Shown: piece after piece, positions 8,373 through 16,092 of the stretch
Layout: each line of letters begins with the position of its first letter
How positions within the stretch are numbered: the stretch's first letter is position 1
From: Desulfobulbaceae bacterium
GTDB lineage: Bacteria; Desulfobacterota; Desulfobulbia; Desulfobulbales; Desulfocapsaceae
Reading direction: 5' to 3'
DNA: 35,591 nt
Assembly (NCBI GenBank): GCA_019163335.1
Contig: JAFLKM010000077.1
Coordinates: forward strand, 1 to 35,591
Program-made: the position numbers and the translations under genes
The notes under the pieces: model-generated
Databases searched by the model: none
The model's input: only the letters and a program-made list of their open reading frames with translations
Told to the model about the DNA's origin: nothing

Positions 8373-8591
8373 TTATGATAGCAGTGAGGGGGCGGGGTTG
8401 TCAATGGTTGATCCGGGGGGAACAGTTGGGCCGGTATATGGCAAGGACGATCTGCTGTTCTGCGGGCGGCAGTTGTTGCCAAAAATGCAACAACTGCCGC
8501 AGACGGTGAAGCCTGACGGCTGGAATAGTTTAACCTTGAAGCGATCCTTTTTGTCGCCCCCCCAGCACGGGGGGCGACAATTGAGGCTCAT
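8373..8591 (-). CDS. Doubtful small Cys-rich ORF after arsP
   Basis: A 72-codon frame opens 2 nt after the arsP stop codon and encodes a Cys-rich peptide with FTVCGSCCIFGNNCRPQ in its middle. I do not recognise a family. The frame is mostly made of two strong inverted repeats (8466-8500 and 8551-8580), so the Cys pattern may be a by-product of palindromic DNA. No separate ribosome binding site is visible, although coupling to arsP is possible. The C-terminal third is Pro/Ser-rich and looks non-coding. It is listed because the spacing to arsP and the Cys cluster would suit a metalloid-linked peptide. Confidence is low. Confidence 0.2.
   Translation of the reverse strand: MSLNCRPPCWGGDKKDRFKVKLFQPSGFTVCGSCCIFGNNCRPQNSRSSLPYTGPTVPPGSTIDNPAPSLLS
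8466..8500. repeat. Perfect 14-bp inverted repeat downstream of arsP
   Basis: GCGGCAGTTGTTGC at 8466-8479 pairs perfectly with 8487-8500 around a 7-nt loop CAAAAAT. No T-run follows on either strand, so it is not a canonical intrinsic terminator. It may be an mRNA 3'-end stabiliser, a small repeat element or a protein-binding palindrome. Confidence 0.75.
8551..8580. repeat. GC-rich 12-bp hairpin just after arsP
   Basis: TTGTCGCCCCCC at 8551-8562 pairs perfectly with 8569-8580 around a 6-nt loop. On the - strand it lies 14 nt after the arsP stop and is followed by AAAAGG rather than a T-run. It could act as a Rho-assisted stop or a 3'-end barrier. As an intrinsic terminator it is weak because of the missing T-run. 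Confidence 0.65.
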
Positions 8592-8593
8592 GT

Positions 8594-9691
8594 TTACAGC
8601 AGGATATTAAAGAGATAGCCAACCAGAAGGATGCCGCTGCCCACCACCCCGACAAAAACGGCGATGAGTCTCGGTTTGAGTACCTTGCGCAGAATCACTA
8701 TTTCCGGCAGTGACAGGGCGATGACGCTCATCATAAAGGCCAGGACGGTGCCCAGGGCCGCTCCCTTTTCGAGAAGGGCATGGACGACCGGGACAATACC
8801 GGCGGCGTTGGAGTACATGGGGATGCCGATAATTACCGCTGCCGGCACCGACCACCAGGCGTCCTTGCCCATGATCCCGGCCATGAAATCTTCCGGCACA
8901 TAGCCATGGATAAGGGCGCCAACGCCAATCCCGGCCAGTACATAGGGCCAGACCTTGCTGATGATATCCTTGACCGCCGTGCGTCCGGAATCAATGCGGT
9001 CGCTCCAGGTGAGCCGGACGGTGGGCATCAGTTGCGGCCCCATTCGCATCTCCTGCACCCAGTCCTCAATATGGTGCTCGAGGTGCAGGCGGCCGATGAC
9101 CCAGCCGGCACTGATGGCCACGGCAAGGCCGGTGATGAGATACAGGGCAGCGACCTTCCAGCCGAGAAGGCCATAGAGGAGTACCAGGGCGATTTCATTG
9201 ACCATGGGGGCGGCAATGAGAAAGGAGAAGGTCACGCCCAGCGGCACTCCAGCTTGGACAAATCCGATGAATAGAGGGACAGCGGAACAGGAGCAGAAGG
9301 GGGTGACGATACCAAGGAGGGCGGCCAGGATATTGCCCAGGGATTCCCGCTTGCCGGCGAGGATGCTGCGGGTGCGTTCGGGGGTAAAGAAAGAGCGGAT
9401 AATCCCCACCAGAAAGACGATCAGGGTGAGCAGCAGCATGACCTTGGGGGTATCGTAGACGAAAAACTGGACGGCCTCTCCCAGATGGCTTCCTGGTTCC
9501 AGCTGGAGCAGATCATAGGCAAAGAAATGGGAAAAGGGCTCGAGCCGCCGGTAGATAAGAACCCAGGCGACCAGGCCGATGAGTCCCAGAACTATTTGCC
9601 GTGGAGAGATTTTTTTGTTGATTTCTTCTGTTTTTTGCGGAAATCCGGACAGGTTACAGGGGCAGGATTTTGATTCGTTATTGTCTTTCAT
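8594..9691 (-). CDS. arsP: ArsP-family (DUF318) permease
   Basis: The 365-aa product is an integral membrane protein with about eight to ten hydrophobic segments. The family signature TPFCSCSAVPLFIGFVQAG, with its adjacent cysteines, lies at about residues 130-150, followed by FSFLIAAPMVNEIALVLLYG. A second conserved half contains IGIPMYSNAAGIVPVVHAL. ArsP proteins export trivalent organoarsenicals such as methylarsenite, and some members are uncharacterised permeases. The N-terminal 30 residues are cytosolic-looking and include a CPC motif. It starts 35 nt after arsR, behind AGGA, so the two form an operon. This pairing supports a metalloid role. The exact substrate cannot be read from sequence. 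Confidence 0.88.
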   Translation of the reverse strand: MKDNNESKSCPCNLSGFPQKTEEINKKISPRQIVLGLIGLVAWVLIYRRLEPFSHFFAYDLLQLEPGSHLGEAVQFFVYDTPKVMLLLTLIVFLVGIIRSFFTPERTRSILAGKRESLGNILAALLGIVTPFCSCSAVPLFIGFVQAGVPLGVTFSFLIAAPMVNEIALVLLYGLLGWKVAALYLITGLAVAISAGWVIGRLHLEHHIEDWVQEMRMGPQLMPTVRLTWSDRIDSGRTAVKDIISKVWPYVLAGIGVGALIHGYVPEDFMAGIMGKDAWWSVPAAVIIGIPMYSNAAGIVPVVHALLEKGAALGTVLAFMMSVIALSLPEIVILRKVLKPRLIAVFVGVVGSGILLVGYLFNILL

Positions 9692-9726
9692 TTTGATATT
9701 CCTGAAGAGTAATATGATTGGTCATC

Positions 9727-10071
9727 TCAGAGAGTACAGATTCTGCCCCGGTCGAGCTGGGGTAGGCGGGCCACCATCGCCGCAAGCTGGGGATCGTCTT
9801 CCAGTGATCCGTGAAGATGTTCCAGCAGAACCCGGGCAAGCTCGGATTCTTCCCCCGTACCCAGGCGGTAGATAATCCACAATCCTTCCTTGCGAAAGCT
9901 GACAAGCCCGGCTTCTTCGAGGATTTTCATATGTTTTGAGACCGTGGACTGGGCAAGCCCGAACAGGTGCTGCAATTCACAGACACAAAGTTCCTGGCGG
10001 CCCAAAATCTTGACCATCCTGACCCGATTGGGCTCAGACAGCGCCTTCATTACCCGGACAAACGATTTCAT
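9727..10071 (-). CDS. arsR: ArsR-family metalloid-responsive repressor
   Basis: The 114-aa product has the ArsR/SmtB winged-helix: MKALSEPNRVRMVKILGRQE, the metal-site segment ELCVCELQHLFGLAQ (CVC, alpha-3 type As(III)/Sb(III) site), the recognition helix AQSTVSKHMKILEEAGLV, and the wing FRKEGLWIIYRLG. Such repressors leave DNA when arsenite binds the cysteines. The ATG at 10071 follows GGGAG on the - strand. A palindrome about 30 nt upstream is the probable operator. It is the first gene of the arsR-arsP operon. Family assignment is firm. Confidence 0.93.
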   Translation of the reverse strand: MKSFVRVMKALSEPNRVRMVKILGRQELCVCELQHLFGLAQSTVSKHMKILEEAGLVSFRKEGLWIIYRLGTGEESELARVLLEHLHGSLEDDPQLAAMVARLPQLDRGRICTL

Positions 10072-10100
10072 TGCGGTGCTCCCTGGTATCCTGTTTTGCT

Positions 10101-10120
10101 ATATCGCCATATAGCGATAT
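10101..10120. promoter_or_regulatory. Probable ArsR operator upstream of arsR
   Basis: ATATCGC at 10101-10107 and GCGATAT at 10114-10120 form a perfect 7-bp inverted repeat with a 6-nt AT-rich centre, 30 nt before the arsR ATG. ArsR/SmtB repressors bind imperfect AT-rich 12-2-12-type palindromes in this position. The location and symmetry support autoregulation of arsR-arsP. Confidence 0.65.
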
Positions 10121-10250
10121 GCTGAAAGGTAGTCTGCTTTTCCTGAAAAATCAAGGCTTGAAAAAAAGTGGATCATTGTTTGCCGTGATGCAAAGGGCGG
10201 AGATGGCTTTAGCAGGGCTGCATCTTTTTTTGATGCCTTTAAAAAACTGT

Positions 10251-10278
10251 TTGACAATCTCGGGGAATAATATATTGT
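10251..10278 (+). promoter_or_regulatory. Candidate sigma70 promoter of the perR-type gene, with overlapping palindrome
   Basis: TTGACA at 10251-10256 is followed after 16 nt by TATTGT at 10273-10278, 45 nt before the chosen start. The -10 region overlaps the near-palindrome AATAATATATTGTT (about 10266-10279), which resembles a Fur/PerR AT-rich box and would suit autoregulation. The -10 match is only four of six. Confidence 0.4.
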
Positions 10279-10323
10279 TGCAATTAAGAACAGTTCCTAT
10301 TTACCTTGACGGTGCTTGATGCC

Positions 10324-10800
10324 ATGACCGACGCCACAAAATCTACCCATGTATTACAGCACCAGATGGAATCCTTTGAGGAGTCCTGCCGGGCGGCCGA
10401 TCTCAAGTTGACCCATCAACGGCTCGAGATTTACCGGGAACTGGCTAAGGCCACCGACCATCCCTCGGCGGAGACTCTGCATAAGCGATTGCACCAGAGT
10501 ATGCCCACTCTGTCGCTGGATACGGTCTATCGTACCCTGACCACCTTTGAACAGCATCACCTGATCAAAAAGGTGGAAACGGTTGATAGTCAGGCTCATT
10601 ACGAGGCGCAGATGCAGCAGCATCACCACCTCATCTGTGATACCTGTAAGGAGATCATGGATTTTCAGTGGAGCTCCTTTGATGCCGTCAGTGTCCCGGA
10701 AGATATTCTCCAATGGGGCGCAATTAAAAATAAAAGTATTACCATTTACGGCACCTGCCGGAAGTGTCAGGCGCTGAAGGAGAAGAAAAAGTTGGAGTAG
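10324..10800 (+). CDS. perR: Fur-superfamily regulator, PerR-like peroxide sensor
   Basis: The 158-aa product has the Fur fold: winged helix LKLTHQRLEIYRELAK, DTVYRTLTTFEQHHLI, then the metal region HHHLICDTCKEIMDF. Two CxxC pairs (Cys105/108 and Cys145/148) would hold the structural zinc. Asp113 in IMDF occupies the place where PerR has Asp and Fur usually has Glu. His46 in DHPSAETLH matches the PerR His that is oxidised by peroxide. These residues, plus rubrerythrin and catalase just downstream, favour PerR over Fur. The ATG at 10324 was chosen; GTG at 10312 and TTG at 10306 are in-frame alternatives, and none has a strong ribosome binding site. Subtype remains an inference. Confidence 0.82.
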   Translation: MTDATKSTHVLQHQMESFEESCRAADLKLTHQRLEIYRELAKATDHPSAETLHKRLHQSMPTLSLDTVYRTLTTFEQHHLIKKVETVDSQAHYEAQMQQHHHLICDTCKEIMDFQWSSFDAVSVPEDILQWGAIKNKSITIYGTCRKCQALKEKKKLE

Positions 10801-10826
10801 AATGGCTCTTTTTTTTCGCTAACTGG

Positions 10827-10841
10827 TAGTAAAGATTACTA
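10827..10841. promoter_or_regulatory. Candidate PerR/Fur box upstream of rubrerythrin
   Basis: TAGTAAAGATTACTA is a 6-3-6 inverted repeat, and a second TAGT/ACTA pair follows at once. It resembles the 7-1-7 PerR box TTATAATNATTATAA at 9 of 14 fixed positions. It lies just after the regulator gene and 245 nt before rubrerythrin. It could serve as an rbr operator with a long leader. Confidence is limited. Confidence 0.4.
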
Positions 10842-10982
10842 CTTAGTTTTTACTATTATGTGTATCGGTTTATTACTTTGCACGTTTACCAGCCTCTTGG
10901 ATTCGAGCAGGAAATAAGCTATACCAATTAAGAATGAATAGAAACTTCGGGGAAAATATCTTTTCCCGAAATAAATACGAAA

Positions 10983-10998
10983 CCCCGATAAACGGGAT
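10983..10998 (-). repeat. Copy 2 (inverted) of the dispersed 16-bp element
   Basis: Read on the - strand this is ATCCCGTTTATCGGGG, identical over 16 nt (18 with the following TT) to the copy at 21305. It lies in the gap between the perR-like gene and rubrerythrin (10801-11085), which otherwise holds the candidate operator at 10827 and no gene. Confidence 0.55.
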
Positions 10999-11085
10999 AA
11001 GTGCCTTTCGCAGATTATTTTCCTGCGAAAATAAAACAAGAAAACAATCTGTAAGGTACTAACCATCAAAACAGGAGAACACCAC

Positions 11086-11661
11086 ATGGCCAGCTTAAAA
11101 GGAACCCAAACCGAAAAAAACATTTTGACCGCGTTTTGCGGAGAGTCACAGGCCCGTAATCGTTACACCTATTTTGCCGCCCAGGCCAAAAAAGAAGGGT
11201 ATGTGCAGATTTCTCATATCTTCGAGGAGACGGCCGATCAGGAAAAAGAACACGCCAAGCGTCTTTTTAAACTGCTTGAGGGCGGTGAGGTCGAAATCAC
11301 CGCCTCCTTCCCGGCCGGGGTCATTGGAACCACGGTGGAGAACCTTATGGAGGCAGCAGGTGGTGAAAATTACGAACACACCACCATGTATCCAGGATTT
11401 GCTGCGGTGGCGAGAGAGGAAGGTTTTCCGCTTCTTGCCGTCATCTTTGAATCCATCGCCGTGGCCGAAAAACAGCATGAAAAACGCTATCTGGATTTAA
11501 AGGCCAACATTGAATCCGGCCGCGTCTTTCAGCGCGAGGAGAATGTCACCTGGCGTTGCCGGAACTGCGGCTATATTCATACCGGCAGCAAGGCCGTCGA
11601 AAAATGTCCAGCCTGTGATCATCCCCAGGCCCATTTTGAATTGTTGGGTGAAAACTGGTAG
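11086..11661 (+). CDS. rbr: Rubrerythrin
   Basis: Rubrerythrin reduces hydrogen peroxide to water in the cytoplasm of anaerobes, taking electrons from NADH through rubredoxin. The 191-aa product has the ferritin-like diiron domain at about residues 1-146, with [15 protein letters not shown] (Glu20), [15 protein letters not shown] (Glu/His ligands near 53-56) and [17 protein letters not shown] (near 122-131). The rubredoxin-like domain at the C-terminus has CRNC (158/161) and CPAC (174/177). The length is typical. The ATG at 11086 follows CAGGAG. Its place between a PerR-like regulator and catalase suggests a shared peroxide response. A hairpin follows the gene. Confidence 0.97.
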   Translation: MASLKGTQTEKNILTAFCGESQARNRYTYFAAQAKKEGYVQISHIFEETADQEKEHAKRLFKLLEGGEVEITASFPAGVIGTTVENLMEAAGGENYEHTTMYPGFAAVAREEGFPLLAVIFESIAVAEKQHEKRYLDLKANIESGRVFQREENVTWRCRNCGYIHTGSKAVEKCPACDHPQAHFELLGENW

Positions 11662-11701
11662 TCCATTGCAGACTGTCAACCCAGTTTGACAGGTATTATC
11701 T

Positions 11702-11732
11702 CTCTGAGTCCCGCATCCTGCGGGGCTCAGAG
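11702..11732 (+). terminator. Probable terminator after rubrerythrin
   Basis: CTCTGAGTCCCGCA pairs with TGCGGGGCTCAGAG (14 bp, one G-T wobble) around a 3-nt loop, about 40 nt after the rbr stop. The T-rich tail (CTTCTTTA) starts about 8 nt later, so it is strong as a hairpin but imperfect as an intrinsic terminator. The rest of 11662-11971, up to catalase, holds no gene that I can support. Confidence 0.6.
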
Positions 11733-11971
11733 GGAAGCCTTCTTTAATAGTCGCCTTTAAGTCCAGCCCGTCGTTGACTCCACCGTGCGGCCCTTTTTTC
11801 GTTGTTCTTGTACTGTCTCGCCGCCGCTTGTCCTGCCATTGTATGCCTGATCTGAATGGTGCATGGAATGAAGTGTTTCTTTGAAATCAATGATCGTATC
11901 AGTCCGGTAGTGATGTTGAAGAGGTAAATTGTACAGGCTGAATAACACTCAACCCGTAAAGGAGAAAAATC

Positions 11972-13432
11972 ATGAGCGATAAATCGAAAAAAAAATTGAC
12001 CACCAACGCCGGCGCGCCGGTTCCTGACAATCAAAATGTCCTCACTGCCGGCCCGCGTGGCCCGCAACTGTTGCAGGATGTCTGGTTCCTCGAAAAGCTT
12101 GCCCACTTTGACCGGGAGGTCATTCCCGAGCGGCGGATGCACGCCAAGGGGTCCGGGGCCTACGGAACTTTCACCGTCACCCATGACATCAGCAAGTACT
12201 GCAAAGCCAAAATATTCTCCAAGATTGGCAAGAAAACCGAGCTTTTCGCCCGCTTCTCCACGGTTGCCGGAGAGCGCGGAGCAGCCGATGCCGAGCGCGA
12301 TATCCGTGGCTTTGCCCTGAAATTTTATACCGAAGAGGGGAACTGGGACATGGTGGGCAATAACACCCCTGTCTTCTTTCTGCGCGATCCCCTAAAATTC
12401 CCGGATCTTAACCATGCCGTCAAGCGTGACCCGCGCACCAATATGCGCAGCGCCAAAAATAATTGGGATTTCTGGACCTCACTGCCCGAGGCCCTGCACC
12501 AGGTCACCGTGGTCATGAGTGACCGTGGGATTCCCGCAAGCTACCGGCACATGCACGGATTCGGCAGCCATACCTTCAGTCTGATCAACGCCAAGAACAA
12601 ACGGTTCTGGGTCAAGTTTCATTTTGTCTGTCAGCAGGGAATTGAAAACCTCACCGACGCCGAGGCCGAGGCCATAGTGGGAAAGTGCCGCGAGAGTCAT
12701 CAGCGCGATCTCTACGAGAGTATTGAAAAGGGAGATTTTCCCCGCTGGAAGCTCTGCATTCAGGTGATGCCGGAAAAAGACGCGGCCACCTGTCCTTATC
12801 ATCCCTTCGACCTTACTAAGGTCTGGCTGCATAAGGACTATCCGCTTATTGAGGTCGGGATGTTTGAGCTGAATCGCAATCCGGAGAATTATTTTGCCGA
12901 GGTCGAGCAAGCCGCCTTCAATCCGGCCAATGTGGTGCCCGGCATTGGATTTTCGCCGGACAAGATGTTGCAGGGACGTCTTTTTTCCTACGGGGATGCC
13001 CAGCGCTACCGCCTTGGCGTCAATCACCACCTGATTCCGGTGAACGCCTCACGCTGCCCCTTCCACAGCTATCACCGGGACGGCGCCATGCGTGTTGACG
13101 GCAACCATGGCAGCACCCTGGGCTATGAGCCGAACAGCTATGGTGAATGGCAGCAGCAGCCGGATTTTGCCGAGCCGCCATTAAATCTCGAAGGAGCCGC
13201 CGATCACTGGGATCACCGTGAAGATACGGATTATTACAGCCAGCCCGGAAAATTATTTCGTCTGATGAGCAAGAAACAGCAAAAGGAACTCTTTGAGAAC
13301 ACCGCTCGCGGCATGGGCGATGCCCCGAAAGAGATCAAGATTCGCCACATCGGCAACTGCCTGAAGGCTGATCCCGCCTATGGCGAAGGCGTGGCGAAAG
13401 CGCTGGGGATTTCCCTTGATGAGGTCAAGTAG
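11972..13432 (+). CDS. katA: Monofunctional haem catalase
   Basis: The enzyme dismutates hydrogen peroxide to water and oxygen. The 486-aa length fits the small-subunit clade. The distal His57 lies in [16 protein letters not shown], the catalytic Asn is at 130/131 in [12 protein letters not shown], and the proximal haem-ligand Tyr340 lies in [14 protein letters not shown]. The signature block [18 protein letters not shown] is intact. No signal peptide is present, so it is cytosolic. The ATG at 11972 follows AAAGGAG at good spacing. It sits downstream of perR and rbr but behind the rbr terminator, so it probably has its own promoter in 11744-11971, where I could not pick out a convincing -35/-10 or box. 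Confidence 0.97.
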   Translation: MSDKSKKKLTTNAGAPVPDNQNVLTAGPRGPQLLQDVWFLEKLAHFDREVIPERRMHAKGSGAYGTFTVTHDISKYCKAKIFSKIGKKTELFARFSTVAGERGAADAERDIRGFALKFYTEEGNWDMVGNNTPVFFLRDPLKFPDLNHAVKRDPRTNMRSAKNNWDFWTSLPEALHQVTVVMSDRGIPASYRHMHGFGSHTFSLINAKNKRFWVKFHFVCQQGIENLTDAEAEAIVGKCRESHQRDLYESIEKGDFPRWKLCIQVMPEKDAATCPYHPFDLTKVWLHKDYPLIEVGMFELNRNPENYFAEVEQAAFNPANVVPGIGFSPDKMLQGRLFSYGDAQRYRLGVNHHLIPVNASRCPFHSYHRDGAMRVDGNHGSTLGYEPNSYGEWQQQPDFAEPPLNLEGAADHWDHREDTDYYSQPGKLFRLMSKKQQKELFENTARGMGDAPKEIKIRHIGNCLKADPAYGEGVAKALGISLDEVK

Positions 13433-13468
13433 GGAAAGAGCTTAAAGGCTGAAGAAATGGAATAAGCC

Positions 13469-13515
13469 GGTGACAGAAGATTTAGGCGAAGAATCCGCAA
13501 AAATCTTCTGTCACC
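13469..13515. terminator. 15-bp inverted repeat between convergent katA and decarboxylase genes
   Basis: GGTGACAGAAGATTT at 13469-13483 pairs perfectly with 13501-13515, with a 17-nt loop. It stands between the ends of two convergent genes, 36 nt after katA and 29 nt from the decarboxylase stop, which suits a bidirectional transcription stop. No clean T-run follows on either side, so the mechanism is uncertain. Confidence 0.5.
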
Positions 13516-13543
13516 TCAGTTGCTGCTTTTGACTCCCTTCGGT

Positions 13544-15793
13544 TCAGTCATGTACTTTTACGCAGTCCATGGAGTAGACCATCTTGCCGTTTTTCTCCTC
13601 TTTGACCAATCCGTGAATATCCGTTTCAAAGCCAGGGAACTTTTCATTAAAGCTGCGGGCGAATTTCAGATATTCGACAATCGTCCTGTTGACCCGTTCG
13701 CCAGGGATTAAAAGGGGAATCCCTGGTGGGTAGGGGGTTAGCAGAATGCTGGTGATGCGGCCCTCGAGGTCATCAATCTCCACCCGCTCAATCTGGTTAT
13801 GCACCATCATCGCATAGGCGTCAGCCGGTTTCATGGCTGGTTCCATGTGGGAGACATACATCTCGGTGGTTAATCGTGCGACATCGTTTTCCTTGTACAT
13901 GCTGTGAATGGACTCGCAGAGATCTTTAAGGCCGATGCGCTCGTAGCGGGGGCACTTGGTGATAAAGGCGGGAAGAACCCTCCAGAGGGGGGCATTGCGG
14001 TCAAAGTCATCCTTAAACTGCTGCAGGGCGGTTACCAGGGTGTTCCAACGTCCTTTGGTAATGCCGATGGTGAACATGATAAAAAAGGAGTAGAGTCCTG
14101 TTTTCTCAACAATAACGCCATGTTCTGACAGGTAGCGGGTGACGATCGCTGCCGGAATGCCGGTGGTCGCGAAATCGCCGTTAACCGCCAGGCCCGGCGT
14201 AATAATCGTGGCCTTGATCGGATCGAGCATGTTGAAGCCATCGGCGAGTTTGCCGAAGCCATGCCAGGTCTCCTTGGCCCGCAGAATCCAGTCCTCGCGC
14301 TCGCCCATCCCTTCTTCTGCCAGTTCTTCCGGGCCCCAGACCTTAAACCACCAGGAATCGCCGAACTCCGCATCCACCTTACGCATGGCGCGACGGAAAT
14401 CCATGGCCTCAAGGATGGACTCCTCAACCAGCGACGTCCCGCCTGGCGGCTCCATCATGGCCGCGGCCACATCGCAGCTGGCAATAATCGCATACTGCGG
14501 GCTGGTGGAGACATGCATCAGGTAGGCCTCATTGAACCGGTCACGGTCAAGGCGTCGGGTGGGTGATTCCTGCACCAGGATCTGACTGGCCTGGCTTAAT
14601 CCCGCCAGCAGCTTGTGGGTTGACTGGCAGGCATAGACCATGGGCCCTTCGGAAAGACGGGTGTCGCGGCCGATGGCGTGCATGCCCTCGTAGAATTCAT
14701 GGAAAGTGGCGTGCGGCAGCCAGGCCTCGTCAAAGTGCAGATTCTCAATGCTGGTGCCCAGGATCTCCTTGATCGTATCGACATTATAGAGGATTCCGTC
14801 ATAGGTGGACTGGGTGAGAGTCAGCATCTGCGGCTTGCCCACCAGATCTTTGGCGAATGGGTGAGCGGCAATCTTGGCGGCGATGGTCTCGGGCAGAAAT
14901 TCGGATTTTGGAATCGGCCCGATAATGCCGTAATGATTGCGCTTGGGCATGAGAAAGACGGGCACCGCGCCGGTCATGATGATGGCATGGAGGACGGATT
15001 TGTGACAATTCCGATCCACCACCACGATATCATTGTCGGCCACATTGGCATGCCAGACGATCTTATTGGAAGTGGAGGTACCGTTGGTCACAAAAAAGAG
15101 ATGATCGGCGCCGAAGATCCGGGCCGCGTTCTGTTCCGAGGCGGCCACCGCGCCGGTATGGTCGAGCAACTGGCCCAGCTCGTCGACGGCGTTGCAGACA
15201 TCGGCACGCAGCATGTTCTCGCCGAAAAACTGGTGGAACATCTGACCCACCGGGCTTTTGAGAAAAGCCACCCCGCCGGAATGACCGGGACAGTGCCAGG
15301 AATAGGAACCGTCTGCAGCATAGCCGGTGAGCGCCCGGAAAAACGGCGGTGCCAGGCTGTCCAGATAGACCTTGGCCTCACGGATGATGTGGCGGGCCAC
15401 AAATTCCGGGGTGTCTTCAAACATATGAATGAATCCGTGCAGTTCCTTGAGCACATCATTGGGGATGTGGCGGGAAGTGCGGGTCTCCCCGTAGAGAAAG
15501 ATGGGGATGTCCTCGTTGCGCCGGCGGATCTCGGCCACAAACATGCGCAGCTTGTCGATGGCCTCTTTCTTATGACTTTCATCGGAGAACTCGTCATCAT
15601 CGATGGAGAGGATAAAACAGGAGGCCCGGTTCTGCTGCTGGGCAATCATCGCGGTATCGCCAAAGCTGGTAATCCCGAGCGTCTCCATCCCTTCATGTTC
15701 AATGGCCTCGGCTAAAGCGCGAACGCCCGAGCCGGAGACATTTTCGGAGCGAAAATCCTCGTCAATAATGACGACTGGAAAGCGAAATTTCAT
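13544..15793 (-). CDS. PLP-dependent Orn/Lys/Arg decarboxylase, AdiA-like length
   Basis: The 749-aa product has the three parts of the large fold-I decarboxylases: an N-terminal response-regulator-like wing domain (1-130), the PLP core with SWHCPGHSGGVAF (165-177), DRNCHKSVLHA with His264 stacking on PLP, HFDEAW with Asp355, and STHKLL with the Schiff-base Lys394, then the C-terminal domain. It releases CO2 from a basic amino acid, used for acid resistance or polyamine supply. Length and blocks resemble biodegradative arginine decarboxylase, but Arg versus Lys specificity cannot be settled here. No antiporter gene is adjacent. The ATG at 15793 follows AAGGA. The 299 nt up to the divergent nth-xth gene show no further gene. 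Confidence 0.92.
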   Translation of the reverse strand: MKFRFPVVIIDEDFRSENVSGSGVRALAEAIEHEGMETLGITSFGDTAMIAQQQNRASCFILSIDDDEFSDESHKKEAIDKLRMFVAEIRRRNEDIPIFLYGETRTSRHIPNDVLKELHGFIHMFEDTPEFVARHIIREAKVYLDSLAPPFFRALTGYAADGSYSWHCPGHSGGVAFLKSPVGQMFHQFFGENMLRADVCNAVDELGQLLDHTGAVAASEQNAARIFGADHLFFVTNGTSTSNKIVWHANVADNDIVVVDRNCHKSVLHAIIMTGAVPVFLMPKRNHYGIIGPIPKSEFLPETIAAKIAAHPFAKDLVGKPQMLTLTQSTYDGILYNVDTIKEILGTSIENLHFDEAWLPHATFHEFYEGMHAIGRDTRLSEGPMVYACQSTHKLLAGLSQASQILVQESPTRRLDRDRFNEAYLMHVSTSPQYAIIASCDVAAAMMEPPGGTSLVEESILEAMDFRRAMRKVDAEFGDSWWFKVWGPEELAEEGMGEREDWILRAKETWHGFGKLADGFNMLDPIKATIITPGLAVNGDFATTGIPAAIVTRYLSEHGVIVEKTGLYSFFIMFTIGITKGRWNTLVTALQQFKDDFDRNAPLWRVLPAFITKCPRYERIGLKDLCESIHSMYKENDVARLTTEMYVSHMEPAMKPADAYAMMVHNQIERVEIDDLEGRITSILLTPYPPGIPLLIPGERVNRTIVEYLKFARSFNEKFPGFETDIHGLVKEEKNGKMVYSMDCVKVHD

Positions 15794-16028
15794 TTCCTTA
15801 TCCTCAAATGGAAACTCTTGATATTCTGTTTTTAATACGCATCTCTTTTATACATTTTTCTACTAAAAAAATGAAAAAATTCTATACCATGCAGGCGGCA
15901 AGGACACAAGTTACAATTCGGTTCCGGCGGTGCAGAAAAACGGGCCGGCATCTCTTTCTTCGGTTGGCCTCCTGTTGACATGGAATACGAACTAGGGTTC
16001 TATGAATAACTTGAATAAACATGCGTAG

Positions 16029-16057
16029 TTGACAGTACGCTTTTGCATCTTGAAAAT
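16029..16057 (+). promoter_or_regulatory. Candidate promoter of the nth-xth fusion gene
   Basis: TTGACA at 16029-16034 is followed after 17 nt by GAAAAT at 16052-16057 (four of six to TATAAT), 35 nt before the chosen ATG. The -35 is perfect and the -10 weak. The rest of the 15794-16092 divergent gap is AT-rich near the decarboxylase start, with no other feature that I can support. Confidence 0.4.
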
Positions 16058-16092
16058 TCTCCAGGCCGTTGCGGCCGCTTTGTGTCCCTGCC

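Noticed and set aside
14678-15715. 345-codon frame on the + strand
   Set aside because: It lies wholly antisense to the Orn/Lys/Arg decarboxylase, whose motifs are complete; the frame has no recognisable domain.
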